Shown piece by piece: positions 41,902 to 50,900 of a stretch of DNA of 64,000 bases (the first letter of the stretch is position 1; the number at the start of each line of letters is the position of its first letter). The notes beneath the pieces are model-generated. The model was not told the DNA's origin. It worked only from the letters and a program-made list of their open reading frames with translations, and ran no database searches. The stretch is from contig JAPNUO010000001.1 of assembly GCA_026627065.1 (NCBI GenBank), positions 496,001 through 560,000 of the forward strand, given 5' to 3'. This stretch comes from Bacillota bacterium. GTDB lineage: Bacteria; Bacillota; Sulfobacillia; Sulfobacillales; Sulfobacillaceae. Made by a program: the position numbers and the translations under genes.

Positions 41902-42759
41902 CTAAGCCCTAAATCCTAGGCGCCAAGCCACATCCTTCAACTCGGCGGGAGTAGCGCCCGCCCGCATGTCCCGCGTGTAACGCAAGGCCACTCTGAGAGC
42001 GCGAGTGCGCGGTTCAAAACCTTCCGTCACCATCAGAGGATTCATCCACAGAATGTGGCGAGAATCGGCCGCCATCTTCCGCATGGCCTGGGTCAACACG
42101 TCCGGAGACCCCACATCCCATCCATCGCTAATGATGACCACCGTGGTCCAAGGCCCCAAAAGCCGTTTTCCGTCTTCGCGTAGCCACTCGGAAAACGCCT
42201 GGCCAATCGCCGTGCCGCTGCCCCAGAGCCCGATCTCGCGGTACAAATGGGCGACCGCTTGGCGATAGGGCAGCTTAAGATAGGGCGTGAGATTTTCCAA
42301 CCCCGTACCAAACGCATAAACATAGACGTCCGCGGAGACATTCGTCAGCCGATACAGCCACGGAAAATACCAGTCGACATAATGCGCCATGGACCCCGAC
42401 ACGTCCCACAACACGACCACACGCCCCTGGCCGTGAGGCAGGCGATGCCACACCAGAGCCGAATCTCCGTGGCCTTGCCGAGCCCATCGTCTCAGAGTCT
42501 GCGACCAGTCTACGCCGGTTACTGTCCCAAGCGGCTGTCCTCGGCGCACGACCCGTCCCACATGTTGATTGGACAATCGCACGCGGTGCAGCCACTCGGG
42601 CAACCGCGTCGGCAGCCCCGCATTAATGTAATGCCCGCTGGCCCAGCTTGCCCGCGTGCGGCCGGCTTCTCCGTCCGCGTCGCCCTCCCTGGACCCGTCC
42701 TGCCCTTCGAGGCGCGCCCGCGGGCTCTCTTCGTCTCCCGACAGCCCCGCCGCCGGCAT
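41902..42759 (-). CDS. CoxE-like VWA-domain protein
   Basis: A 285-residue protein with a low-complexity charged N terminus (about 35 residues) and a von Willebrand A domain. The MIDAS motif is DVSGSM near residue 118, and the segments SGTAIGQAF and IISDGWDVG supply the other metal ligands. CoxE with the MoxR-type ATPase CoxD is thought to assemble or activate the metal site of CO dehydrogenase-type enzymes. It starts 9 bases after the ATPase gene, with GAGGAG. At 285 residues it is shorter than many CoxE proteins (about 400). Confidence 0.87.
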   Translation of the reverse strand: MPAAGLSGDEESPRARLEGQDGSREGDADGEAGRTRASWASGHYINAGLPTRLPEWLHRVRLSNQHVGRVVRRGQPLGTVTGVDWSQTLRRWARQGHGDSALVWHRLPHGQGRVVVLWDVSGSMAHYVDWYFPWLYRLTNVSADVYVYAFGTGLENLTPYLKLPYRQAVAHLYREIGLWGSGTAIGQAFSEWLREDGKRLLGPWTTVVIISDGWDVGSPDVLTQAMRKMAADSRHILWMNPLMVTEGFEPRTRALRVALRYTRDMRAGATPAELKDVAWRLGFRA

Positions 42760-42768
42760 GCTCTCTCC

Positions 42769-43611
42769 TCATGTTGCTTCTTTCACCAGCTCCTCCAGGC
42801 GCTCTGTGACTTGGGCCATGTCGAGGGCGTCCTTAATGACCAGCCCCAGGCTTTGACCCAGCCAGTCTCGGGTCCATTCGCCCACCCGCCGCAAAGCCGT
42901 CGCCTTGGCCCAATCAATCGTTTCGGAAAGGCCCGGCGGTTTCACCAGATCCCACGTCCGCAACGTGCGCACGGTGCACACGACCCGACGAATCATATGT
43001 TCAGAGAGCTCGGGCACGTGAAAACGCACGATCTCTATTTCCCGTGCGAGCTCCGGCCACTCTACCAGCGCATACAAGCAACGTCTTCGCAGCGCATCCG
43101 ACAAGGGCCGCTGCCGATTCGACGTCAGAATTACCACGGGGGGATTCGAGGCCCGGACAATCCCGCGCTCAGGAATAGATATTTGATACTCGCTCAAAAA
43201 TTCCAGCAACAACGCCTCAAACGCCTCATCTGCCCTGTCAACCTCGTCGATCAGCAGCACACTGCGCGGTTGCTGCAGGGCCTTGAGCAGCGGACGGGCC
43301 AACAGGAACTCATCGCTGAAGGGATCGACCCCCTCATTTGTCGCCATACGCACCCATTGCAGGTGATAATTCCAATCGTACAAGGCTTCATGAGGTCCAA
43401 GCCCTTCATAACACGACAAGCGGATTAAGGGCACTCCCAGGCCCTTGGCCGCCGCTTCCGCCAGCGCGGTCTTACCGCTGCCGGACGGTCCTTCCAAGAG
43501 GAGGGGACGCTGAAGGTCGATGGCCAGCCCTAGCATCAGGGCGAGCGCCTCGTCCGCCAAGTATTGGCCTTCTCGTAAGATCTCTGACCACGATCGTTCT
43601 GATGTCTTCAC
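42769..43611 (-). CDS. CoxD-like MoxR-family AAA+ ATPase
   Basis: A 280-residue AAA+ chaperone. Walker A GPSGSGKTAL near residue 43, Walker B VLLIDEVDRAD near residue 117, sensor segment VILTSNRQRPLSDALRRR near residue 161. MoxR/CoxD proteins work with VWA proteins to mature metalloenzymes; the adjacent CoxE-like gene fits. The GTG at 43611 follows GGGAGGAATTT and is preferred to an ATG 14 codons upstream. Together with the next gene it suggests dedicated maturation of the hydroxylase encoded downstream. Confidence 0.9.
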   Translation of the reverse strand: MKTSERSWSEILREGQYLADEALALMLGLAIDLQRPLLLEGPSGSGKTALAEAAAKGLGVPLIRLSCYEGLGPHEALYDWNYHLQWVRMATNEGVDPFSDEFLLARPLLKALQQPRSVLLIDEVDRADEAFEALLLEFLSEYQISIPERGIVRASNPPVVILTSNRQRPLSDALRRRCLYALVEWPELAREIEIVRFHVPELSEHMIRRVVCTVRTLRTWDLVKPPGLSETIDWAKATALRRVGEWTRDWLGQSLGLVIKDALDMAQVTERLEELVKEAT

Positions 43612-43719
43612 AAATTCCTCCCTGGGCTTAAGGCTCACGGCTGAGCGCGCCATGAAACAGTGAAGCCTCCCCTCTTAGTTTGAAGCTTTCACATAAGTAA
43701 ATCAAGGCAAGTTGTCGGG

Positions 43720-43962
43720 TCAGACACCCATCTTCGACCGGCGCCGACGCAAATACCGAGTTCGGCGGGCCTGGGTGAGGTAACGAACGCCTGGCGGATA
43801 CAACATAACCAAGACACTCTGAGGAATCATCAACTGCAGGTTCCCGCACAACGTGCATTGCCGGCCCTCTTGAACGGTGACCACCGTCCTCAACCCAGAG
43901 ACGGTCAGGGGTCCGGTGGAAACGACGTCTTCGGATCCACATACTGAACATTTGTCCACCAC
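43720..43962 (-). CDS. Small zinc-ribbon protein
   Basis: An 80-residue protein with two cysteine pairs, CSVC near residue 5 and CTLC near residue 36, a typical zinc ribbon, followed by a hydrophobic stretch and a very basic C terminus (LTQARRTRYLRRRRSKMG). No family recognised. The GTG at 43962 lies seven bases after GGGAGG. It precedes the coxD-like gene on the same strand with a gap of 108 bases, so it could be part of the operon or a small regulator of it. Confidence 0.65.
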   Translation of the reverse strand: MVDKCSVCGSEDVVSTGPLTVSGLRTVVTVQEGRQCTLCGNLQLMIPQSVLVMLYPPGVRYLTQARRTRYLRRRRSKMGV

Positions 43963-44034
43963 TATCTTACCTCCCTGATCATGCTGACACTGCTTTCTTG
44001 CTGCGCGGACAAGAATCCTGCTGCTCTTCACATG

Positions 44035-44077
44035 CTATCCACAGTTTTTTCACACCGTTATCCCCAATTTATCCACA
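44035..44077. other. Cluster of three DnaA-box-like 9-mers
   Basis: CTATCCACA (44035-44043), TTATCCCCA (44058-44066) and a perfect TTATCCACA (44069-44077) are in the same orientation within 43 bases in an AT-rich pocket. The first two differ from the consensus by one base each. No dnaA, dnaN or rep gene is near, so a chromosomal origin is unlikely; a DnaA-titrating or DnaA-regulated promoter site is possible. Confidence 0.6.
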
Positions 44078-45605
44078 TTTTTCGACAAGCTCTGATGTCA
44101 GCACCCTTGACCATTCAACTAGCTCGCCCAAGACGGCACCTTGACTTATCGCCGCTGGTGATTGAGCGTGAAACATTCTCTACGCCAGGGAGTGCCACTG
44201 GGCCGTCCGCCGCCTCCCTGGGATTCCCGCGAACTTCTGACATGGCCGCCCTCAACGAAGAGGGCCAAGGGTCCTTCCAGCCAGGGTGAGAATGCTGGAG
44301 CCAATGGACGGTTCACTGAACACGTGCTGGCATCCCCTCAGAATGGGCAATATCAACCAAGAACAAACCTCCGCCACTAGGCTAGTGGCCCGTCGTTTGG
44401 GCGTGAATGTTTCCACCATCTGCCAATAGGAAGCTTCCGGTCTTTGGCGTCCCGATCAGCATCCGAATGGTCGCCGCCTAAGCTTCTCACGGGAACTATG
44501 GCCGCGTTTCCTCTGCTAAGCAAGCCGAAACCGGCAATCTGAACCGGCCGCAGGCACAGCTGTTGGAGGCGGCTTGAATGCACTGAGATGATGTCGTCGC
44601 CCTCACCGGGCAAGCTTCTCGCCTCAAAGAAAGACGCCGGAACCTCTGGCGGCTTTTCCGCCTGGCGCCCGAGGATCACGCCGATGTGAGGCGCGTCGAA
44701 TACCCAGGCCAGCTAGCCCGGTTTGGCTTTGCTTACATCGAAAAAGCCCGGGCCCGCTTAAGAGGTCTGGGTGCAAGTGCTGGATGGCCACGGATGCCGC
44801 CCAGGAGCTGGTCCAAGCCCTGCAGGCGATTGTCGCGGTGTCCGCCGCCCGGATCTATGGAGCCAATCCCAGCAATTCCGCCGAAGGAGGCGGAACCACC
44901 TAAAACCGCTCAGAGTCTCCCGCACCATTCGTCTGAAGGTGCGTCCCGACGCCAACCGCGGAAACACGCTGCCCGGGACGCTATGTTGGACGTGGCGGGA
45001 TTATGCGGTGGCCTTTTACCTCGAATCGTTCCGTCGGACCGGGGTGTGGTGGCGAACAACCATGCTTTCCTGACCTAACGCAGCGCATCCATCCCAGCCA
45101 GGATGGAGTCTTGCGTAGGCTGTGTCGAGGTCGCCTGGCCGTGATCAACGCAGTCCACGGACACGTTCGATGCGACCCTCCTGACGCGGTGGGGAACGGC
45201 GGACTTTAACAACTGGGGGAAGGTGCCGAAACCGCAGCAACAGAAGCTCCATCCCACCTTCTACGACGGGTTGTACCGGCCGGACAAGGCGAATGTTCCG
45301 CCGGCATTCCTGCGGTTGACACTCTTTGACGACCGCCGTAAGCAATGGGCGAATCTCCCGGTTTTTGCGCCGCCTTAGACAGAATCCTTTTGCCGCTTCT
45401 GCCGCGGGAAAAACTAGCGTAGGGCCATACCGACGGCCTCAACGGACGCTTCGCCCCCGCAGTCTCGGTGCGAACAAAGGCTCCGTTCACTGCCCCTGTC
45501 CTTAACCGGCGTTTCCGCCATCACCTGTGCATGGCACCCACGCGCCACGCCTCGACTGCGGCGTCAGGCCACAATGCCCGCAAGCCGCCAGTGTGTCTCA
45601 AATCG
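44078..45605. other. Decayed region without intact genes
   Basis: About 1.5 kb in which no long protein-like frame survives. Plus-strand pieces look like eroded coding sequence: RNLWRLFRLAPEDHADVRRV near 44640-44700, RTIRLKVRPD near 44920, and an open frame at 45145-45378 with TADFNNWGKVPKPQQQKLHP and LTLFDDRRKQWANLPVF before a TAG. The KVRPD start and general character recall TnpB/OrfB-type proteins of IS605-like elements, but I cannot confirm that. Probably one or more dead mobile-element genes. Confidence 0.45.
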
Positions 45606-46388
45606 TTACGCGGGTCCACGCCGCAGGCCGCCATCCACGTCAACGCTACTCCCGCTGATCATGCTGGCTTCGTCCGACAACAAAAATGCCACCACCGCCG
45701 CCACATCTTCAGGATGTGGCAACCGCCCAAGAGGCGCGGCCGCACGCATTTGGCGGAGCGCTTCCTCCGTCGTGACCTGCGACGCCACCGCATACTGCTC
45801 GGCCATCCGCACCAACAAATCGGTCTCAGTAGCCGCTGGATTGACGGCGACGACGCGAATGCGACGCGGTGCCAGGTCGTCCGCCAAAATTTTGGTCAGG
45901 CCCCGGAGCGCCCCATTAATTGTCGTCCCCGAGGCTAACCGAGGATTGGGGTCCACTCCGGCGATTCCGAGAATGTTCACGATGACGCCGCCTTCATGAA
46001 GATGCAGCGCAGCCGCCCGCGCCATGGCTAAATATCCCCAAAACTTCACGTCCCACTCGTGTTTCCAAATACCCCAGTCAAGGTCCAACGCGCGGCCCAC
46101 CGGAGCTCCTCCCGCCGCATTCACTACTGCGGTCAACCCGCCCATACAGCGACTTGCCTCGGCCGCCACATCAATGCCCACCTCTTCTCTGCCGTCAATC
46201 ACCCGGGCAATGCCGAACACTCGCTTACCATCGGCGCCCAAACTCCTCAGGGCAGCCTCCACGCTGTTCGCGCTCCTCCCGACAATGGTCACCACGGCGC
46301 CCAAGTTGAGCAGTTGTTCGGCCACGGCGCGCCCGATGCCGCGCGTACCGCCGGTCACCAACACCTTTGCCTTTGCCCATTCGGTCAT
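45606..46388 (-). CDS. SDR-family protein with altered catalytic residues
   Basis: A 260-residue classical SDR by fold. TGGTRGIG at residues 12-19 binds NAD(P), NAAG at 90-93 is conserved, and the C-terminal GSSVDVDGG is typical of FabG-like proteins. However, the catalytic triad is missing: NILG at 138-141 stands where NxSS with the active Ser should be, and GTTIN at 154-158 where YxxxK should be. It may bind a nucleotide but probably cannot do normal SDR chemistry. The gene lies alone between the decayed region and a TnpB element. FabG-like reductase function should not be assumed. Confidence 0.8.
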   Translation of the reverse strand: MTEWAKAKVLVTGGTRGIGRAVAEQLLNLGAVVTIVGRSANSVEAALRSLGADGKRVFGIARVIDGREEVGIDVAAEASRCMGGLTAVVNAAGGAPVGRALDLDWGIWKHEWDVKFWGYLAMARAAALHLHEGGVIVNILGIAGVDPNPRLASGTTINGALRGLTKILADDLAPRRIRVVAVNPAATETDLLVRMAEQYAVASQVTTEEALRQMRAAAPLGRLPHPEDVAAVVAFLLSDEASMISGSSVDVDGGLRRGPA

Positions 46389-46615
46389 CCTACTCCCTCC
46401 CCTATGTAATATGGGAAGGGCCAGAAACTATGCCGAAAGCCCCGCAATTCACGCAAGGACTCACTGCTCGCTTCCTGCGCACGGGACCGCAAAGCGACCG
46501 CCGCGAGCCGGGTTTCCTCACCAAAATTGTCGGCGCGGAAGCCCCGCCCTTCAGGGCTCGGGAGGAGCGTCCGCCCCTCCTTCGAGAATTGACGGGTTTG
46601 TGCTATCATTTGCTC

Positions 46616-47570
46616 ATGAATCTGACCTTGATGGTGAAACTGCAACCGACGCCTGACCCAGTGCAGGCGTTGCTGCAACCATCCTTTGACGGTGCGGGCC
46701 ATCAGCAAGGTCGCCGAAGCCTACAAGCGTGATCGGCGCATCCAGCCTGCCTTTCGCCCGCACGGAGCCCTGGTCTGCGACCAGCGAGTGCTGTCGTGGA
46801 AAGGCCCCGATCGGGTCTCGATCCTGACCCTGCACGGGCGGGAACGCATTCCCGTCGTCATGACGGGTTACCAACAGGCGCTGCTGGATCGCATTCGCGG
46901 ACAGGCCGACCTGAACTACCGGAACGGGCAATTCTTTCTTGCGGTCGTCGTAGACGTGCCCGAACCCCCGCCGATCCAGCCGACAGACTGGTTGGGCGGG
47001 GATCTCGGCCTTATAAACATTGCGGCGGATTCGGACCGCACCGTGTATTCGGGGCAACACCTTAAGGCGCTGCGCGCGCGCCATGCGCGGTTGCGGCAGC
47101 GGCTCCAAAAGACAGGCACCAAGTCCGCCAAACGGCTCTTGAAGAAGCGCCGCCGCAAAGAAGCGCGCTTCGCGACGGACGTCAACCACCGCATTGCCAA
47201 ACAGTTGGTGACGCAAGCCCAAGGCACTCGTCGCGGAATTGCCCTGGAAGACTTGACGGGCATTCGCGACAGGATGACGGTTTCGAAGGCGCAGCGGCGT
47301 CGCCAACACAGTTGGGCGTTCCATCAATTGCGGCGGTTTATCGAGTACAAGGCGCGCTTGGCGGGGGTGCCCGTGACCTTGGTGGATCCCCGGAACACTT
47401 CGCGCACGTGCCCGCAATGCGGATTGATTGACAAGCACAATCGTCCCGATCAAGCGCACTTTCGGTGCATCGGCTGCGGGTTCGCTCGCCCCGCCGACAC
47501 CACCGCGGCTCGCAACATCGCGAGCCGGGCTGCTGTCAACCAGCCGCAGGCGGCAGGCGGTTCCGCCTAG
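46616..47570 (+). pseudogene. tnpB: TnpB (OrfB) RNA-guided nuclease with internal deletion
   Basis: The intact N-terminal start MNLTLMVKLQPTPDPVQALLQ (from 46616) goes out of frame after about 21 residues. The body resumes in another frame near 46687 with MTVRAISKVAEAYKRDRR and runs to 47570. Roughly 40 residues expected between these parts are absent. The nuclease half is complete: RuvC residues in GGDLGLINIA (D), ALEDLTGIRD (E) and PADTTAARN (D), with a zinc finger CPQC and CIGC. So the catalytic core survives but the wedge/REC-side N terminus is damaged. As a full-length enzyme it is almost certainly inactive. Confidence 0.85.
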
Positions 47571-47606
47571 CTGCAAGCCCCCGAAATTATTCGTGGGGTT
47601 GTTGAC
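47478..47606 (+). ncRNA. Putative omega RNA (TnpB guide RNA scaffold)
   Basis: In IS605-type elements the guide RNA overlaps the 3' end of tnpB and ends at the element's right end. Here this stretch holds GC-rich pairings (GGCGG/CCGCC around 47557-47567) and the terminal hairpin 47578-47598. The guide would continue into the flank, which is the antisense of the dehydrogenase 3' end. Boundaries are inferred. Confidence 0.4.
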
Positions 47607-48698
47607 CTATTCCGCCCGAATCCGATGAATCGCATGCACCATTTCTAGGCGCTTCTTCACGTGTTCGAGAGCAACCGTGGTTGTCGACACGTCGCGATCG
47701 TCCGCTTCCCGAAAGATCGCCAGCAGCAAATCGTAGATCATTTCAATCTGATGGTGCACGCGATCCGGATTATATCCGTAGACCTCGTCCGCCACCTGAA
47801 TCAAGCCGCCTGCATTGGCAATGAAATCCGGGGCGTAGAGAATCCCACGCTCGCGCAGGCGATCCGCCAGCGCGTCGTCCTCCAACTGGTTGTTGGCCGA
47901 ACCGGCAATAATTTCGCACTGTAAACGGTCTACGGTATTGCGGTTGACGACGTTTCCCAAAGCGCAAGGAGCTAGAACATCACACGGCGTTTCCACCACC
48001 GCCCACGGATCAGTCGGCTCGATCCCCAGTTCCGAGGCCACGCGTCCCACCGCATGCGGGTTAATGTCAGCGGCGATGACAGTGGCCCCCTCTTCCACCG
48101 CGCGTCGCGCCACATGGTAGCCCACTTTCCCTAAGCCTTGAACCGCGACCCGCCGCCCTTTTAACGAGGCATTGCCGTAGCGGTGCATTAACGCCGCGTG
48201 AATGGCCTGCATCACGCCCAACGCCGTGTTATCTCCCGTGTCGCCGGATCCTCCGAAGGCCTTGGGCAATCCCACCAGATAGCGGGTCTCCTTTAAAGAA
48301 TGCACAAAATCCTCGGCGGTGGTCCCGACATCCTCCCCGGTTCGGTAACGGCCATTGAGCGTTTGAATAAATCGCCCCAGTGCGCGAAACAGCCCCTCTG
48401 ACTTGTCTTGCGCAGGATCGCCGATGACGACCGTTTTGCCTCCGCCAAAGTCTAGACCGGCCGCTGCCGCCTTATAGGTCATGCCTTCCGACAGGCGAAG
48501 AACATCAGTCAACGCAGCTTCTTCCGATGCGTAAGGCAACATGCGGCAGCCGCCCAGAGCCGGCCCCAACGTCGTATCGTGTATGGCGATAATGGCCTTC
48601 AGCCCCGAGGCACGGTCATAGTTAAAAATCACTTGTTCGTGCCCTCTTCGCTCCATTTCTGCAAATATGTCCATATTAGGACGGCCAACAGCCGTCAT
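47607..48698 (-). CDS. Leucine/valine/phenylalanine-type amino acid dehydrogenase
   Basis: A 363-residue NAD-dependent oxidative deaminase. Conserved segments are GPALGGCRMLPY near residue 45, the catalytic Lys region MTYKAAAAGLDFGGGKTVV near residue 72, and the dinucleotide motif VQGLGKVG near residue 187. The glycine-rich GGGK pattern and overall size fit leucine dehydrogenase best. It would interconvert branched-chain amino acids and keto acids, for branched fatty acid supply or nitrogen release. The ATG at 48698 has GAAGG upstream. The stop abuts the right end of the TnpB element. Confidence 0.9.
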   Translation of the reverse strand: MTAVGRPNMDIFAEMERRGHEQVIFNYDRASGLKAIIAIHDTTLGPALGGCRMLPYASEEAALTDVLRLSEGMTYKAAAAGLDFGGGKTVVIGDPAQDKSEGLFRALGRFIQTLNGRYRTGEDVGTTAEDFVHSLKETRYLVGLPKAFGGSGDTGDNTALGVMQAIHAALMHRYGNASLKGRRVAVQGLGKVGYHVARRAVEEGATVIAADINPHAVGRVASELGIEPTDPWAVVETPCDVLAPCALGNVVNRNTVDRLQCEIIAGSANNQLEDDALADRLRERGILYAPDFIANAGGLIQVADEVYGYNPDRVHHQIEMIYDLLLAIFREADDRDVSTTTVALEHVKKRLEMVHAIHRIRAE

Positions 48699-48754
48699 TC
48701 ACCGCCTTCGAAGAATATCACCACTGCTGCAATTATAATAAATCCTGGGGACGG

Positions 48755-49603
48755 TTACCGATCTGCTCCGTCCCCGAACGCATCTCCGGCAAACGCAATG
48801 CCAGTGTCGCCGCTACCTCCCATCGGCAACGCCCATCCCCCGGCTACTGGTGCCACCCACGATGGCCAGGGAGCGCGCGGCGATCGTTTGGACAGGGGTC
48901 GGACCACTGCCACCGGGGTGCCTTGCGCCCCTTGCCCCATGGGATTGTCCCGCAGCAATTCGCGAATCAGTTCGCGATCAGCACCATCTGACGCAGCCAG
49001 AACCTCGCTCCCCACATCGTTCACGTCCACCACCGCCACTTGGCAGCCGTATCGCCGCGCCATGGCGCTGATGACCGTTTCGGGATGCTCAGGGGCCAAC
49101 ACAATATATTGGTTGTAAGGGGGAATCGTGGTAGGTCCGGGACCATCGATCGCCGCAACCCTCCGCCCAGCCACGCGATAAAAGTCCCCCGAACGCCCAA
49201 CCAAGCGATCCACAGCCCCAGCCACCGCCGCCACCAGGATGCGCAGGCTCCCTACTTCCCGCATGGCCATTTCCATGGTCTCCGCGCGCCTTAATCCGAG
49301 CCCGTAACCTAGCGGCCGCACCCGCTTGGAGAGAAAGCGCGCCAACGGCCGCGGACGCACAGCACTGAGTAACACGGCGCGCCCTTCCGCAATAGCTACG
49401 ATTTTTTCCCCCAAGACGACAATGTCTTGCCGCTGGACACGGTCGGCCAGGTATGGGTGCAACGTCCGGTCCAGCCGTTCTCCCGGCCGAACTAAATGAG
49501 TCCGCACGACAAACCGCTGATAAAGGATTCCCCCAATCTCTCTCACCGGCTTTTCAATCCATTGCCCCTGAGGGGTTTCCGACTGTTTTGCGCGTTCCGC
49601 CAC
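48755..49603 (-). CDS. CofE-like coenzyme F420-0 glutamate ligase family protein
   Basis: A 282-residue protein resembling F420-0:L-glutamate ligase. The segment DRVQRQDIVVLGEKIVAIAEGRAV near residues 53-76 corresponds to the family nucleotide/metal region (V-xx-K-I-x-S-x-A-E-G-R). The central RVAGRRVAAIDGPGP and VVDVNDVG segments also fit. No other F420 synthesis gene (cofC, cofD, cofG/H) is in the window, and related ligases may act on other cofactors, so substrate is open. The C terminus is rich in Gly/Ala and may be disordered. Confidence 0.75.
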   Translation of the reverse strand: MAERAKQSETPQGQWIEKPVREIGGILYQRFVVRTHLVRPGERLDRTLHPYLADRVQRQDIVVLGEKIVAIAEGRAVLLSAVRPRPLARFLSKRVRPLGYGLGLRRAETMEMAMREVGSLRILVAAVAGAVDRLVGRSGDFYRVAGRRVAAIDGPGPTTIPPYNQYIVLAPEHPETVISAMARRYGCQVAVVDVNDVGSEVLAASDGADRELIRELLRDNPMGQGAQGTPVAVVRPLSKRSPRAPWPSWVAPVAGGWALPMGGSGDTGIAFAGDAFGDGADR

Positions 49604-49788
49604 AGCGTATCGCTCCTTTGCCCGACAAGATTCTTCCTGGGCTTACCCTGCCCGATAAGGCTATTGACCACGTTATTCGTTCTCGGGCAAAATGCGCCAA
49701 CCTGTCGCGAGGAGGTCACTGGATGAACTGGCAACGCGCGCCAACCGCGAAAGACGTGTGATGGCAGGGGCTTGACCGCCCGCAAATG

Positions 49789-49812
49789 AAAGGCTGCTCA
49801 TAGCGAGCAGCC
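49789..49812 (-). terminator. Terminator behind the aldolase gene
   Basis: Stem GGCTGCTC/GAGCAGCC (49792-49799 with 49805-49812) with a five-base loop. On the minus strand it is followed by TTTCATTT, a modest T-rich tail. It lies 36 bases after the aldolase stop. Confidence 0.7.
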
Positions 49813-49847
49813 CACTTGAATTCATCGAGTTGCAGTGACGCGGTTGG

Positions 49848-50744
49848 CTAGGAATTGCCGTAGCGTCCCATCAGTTCGTGAATTTGACGGGAGATGGCCA
49901 ACGCCTCCGCATACGGACGCTGCCAGACGCTGCGGCCAAAAATCAGCCCTGCCGCCCCGGCCTTCATGCATTCTTCCGCCTTGCCGAGCACCGAGCCTTG
50001 GTCGCTCTTCTCGCCCCCAGCAAAAATCACCAGCGACTGGCCCGCCGACTGGATGACGTGGGCTAATGCCTCGTCCTCTGTCCACGGGCGTTGATACGCT
50101 TTTGGCGCTTTAGCGAGCCTTTCCGGGTCAATGGTGGGAATATTGAGCTTAATCACGTCGGCTCCAAGTTCCTGAGCCGTGCGCGCCGCATAAGCCACGG
50201 CAAAGACAGTATCCTTCCCTCCCTTACTTTCGATAGCCGAACCGCGCGGGTAAGCCCAGACGATAATCGGCATGCCCAACGCCTCGGCTTCCTCGCGAAC
50301 GCGACGAAACTGGCTGAAATCCTCATCTTGGCGGGGAGAACCGATGTAAAGCGTGTAGCCTACGGCGTCCGCCCCCAACCGCACAGCATCCCTGACGGTC
50401 GCAACCAACGGCGACAAGGGAGCGTCGTCCGGCGGAATTTCGGTTTTACCGTTGAGTTTCAAAATTAAGGGCACTTGACCCGCGTAAGCAGGGTAGTATT
50501 TCTCTGCAAGCCCAATATGACATGCGATGGCCGAATAACGCCCCTCGACCGCTAGACGAAACTGAAAGGCCGGGTCCTGGCTTTCCGGCGCCTCAAAAAA
50601 ATCGCGAGGGCCGTGTTCCAGTCCCTGATCAATTGGGAGCACCAGCAGGGTCCCATTGGCTGGCCCCGCTTGATACAGCAAACGATACAGGCGGGCTTTT
50701 TTTCCCGTCGATAACCTCATATCCTCCAAGCGGACGCGACTCAC
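49848..50744 (-). CDS. Class I fructose-bisphosphate aldolase (DhnA type)
   Basis: A 298-residue aldolase of the archaeal/DhnA class I type. [15 protein letters not shown] near residue 36, the Schiff-base lysine region [12 protein letters not shown] near residue 195, and phosphate-binding loops FAGGEKSD and [12 protein letters not shown] near residues 240-275 are visible. It splits fructose 1,6-bisphosphate in glycolysis and makes it in gluconeogenesis. A class I enzyme needs no metal. The gene stands alone with its own terminator. Confidence 0.9.
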   Translation of the reverse strand: MSRVRLEDMRLSTGKKARLYRLLYQAGPANGTLLVLPIDQGLEHGPRDFFEAPESQDPAFQFRLAVEGRYSAIACHIGLAEKYYPAYAGQVPLILKLNGKTEIPPDDAPLSPLVATVRDAVRLGADAVGYTLYIGSPRQDEDFSQFRRVREEAEALGMPIIVWAYPRGSAIESKGGKDTVFAVAYAARTAQELGADVIKLNIPTIDPERLAKAPKAYQRPWTEDEALAHVIQSAGQSLVIFAGGEKSDQGSVLGKAEECMKAGAAGLIFGRSVWQRPYAEALAISRQIHELMGRYGNS

Positions 50745-50900
50745 GATATCTTCATCCTTTCTTGTCCTCTGCGTATATCTTTCGGCGTCATTCCTTACGC
50801 GGTTGAGAGCCCCTTCCCCTGTTTGTCCCTCGGTGGTGACCTGCCGTAATCTCGGAACGGGAGCGTTCGCCCGGCTCCCGCTGGTTGGCCCTCTTCTCGC

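Larger units (their letters stand above)
46541..47606 (+). mobile_element. IS605/IS1341-type TnpB-only element
   Basis: The left side has a small hairpin GCCC-TTCA-GGGC (46546-46557), then a promoter-like AT-rich bit and the tnpB remnant. The right end has the hairpin CCCCCGAA/TTCG-T-GGGG (47578-47598) followed by GTTGTTGAC, typical of the 3' end of such elements. No tnpA is present. The element stops directly at the 3' end of the leucine-type dehydrogenase gene. Left boundary is approximate. Confidence 0.65.

Noticed and set aside
44035..44077. Chromosomal replication origin
   Set aside because: Only three boxes, no dnaA/dnaN or DNA-unwinding element neighbours; reported only as a DnaA-box cluster.
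46614..47576. Long minus-strand frame (320 codons) opposite tnpB
   Set aside because: It lies fully antisense to a recognisable TnpB and its sequence is arginine-rich and without family features; a GC-rich shadow frame.
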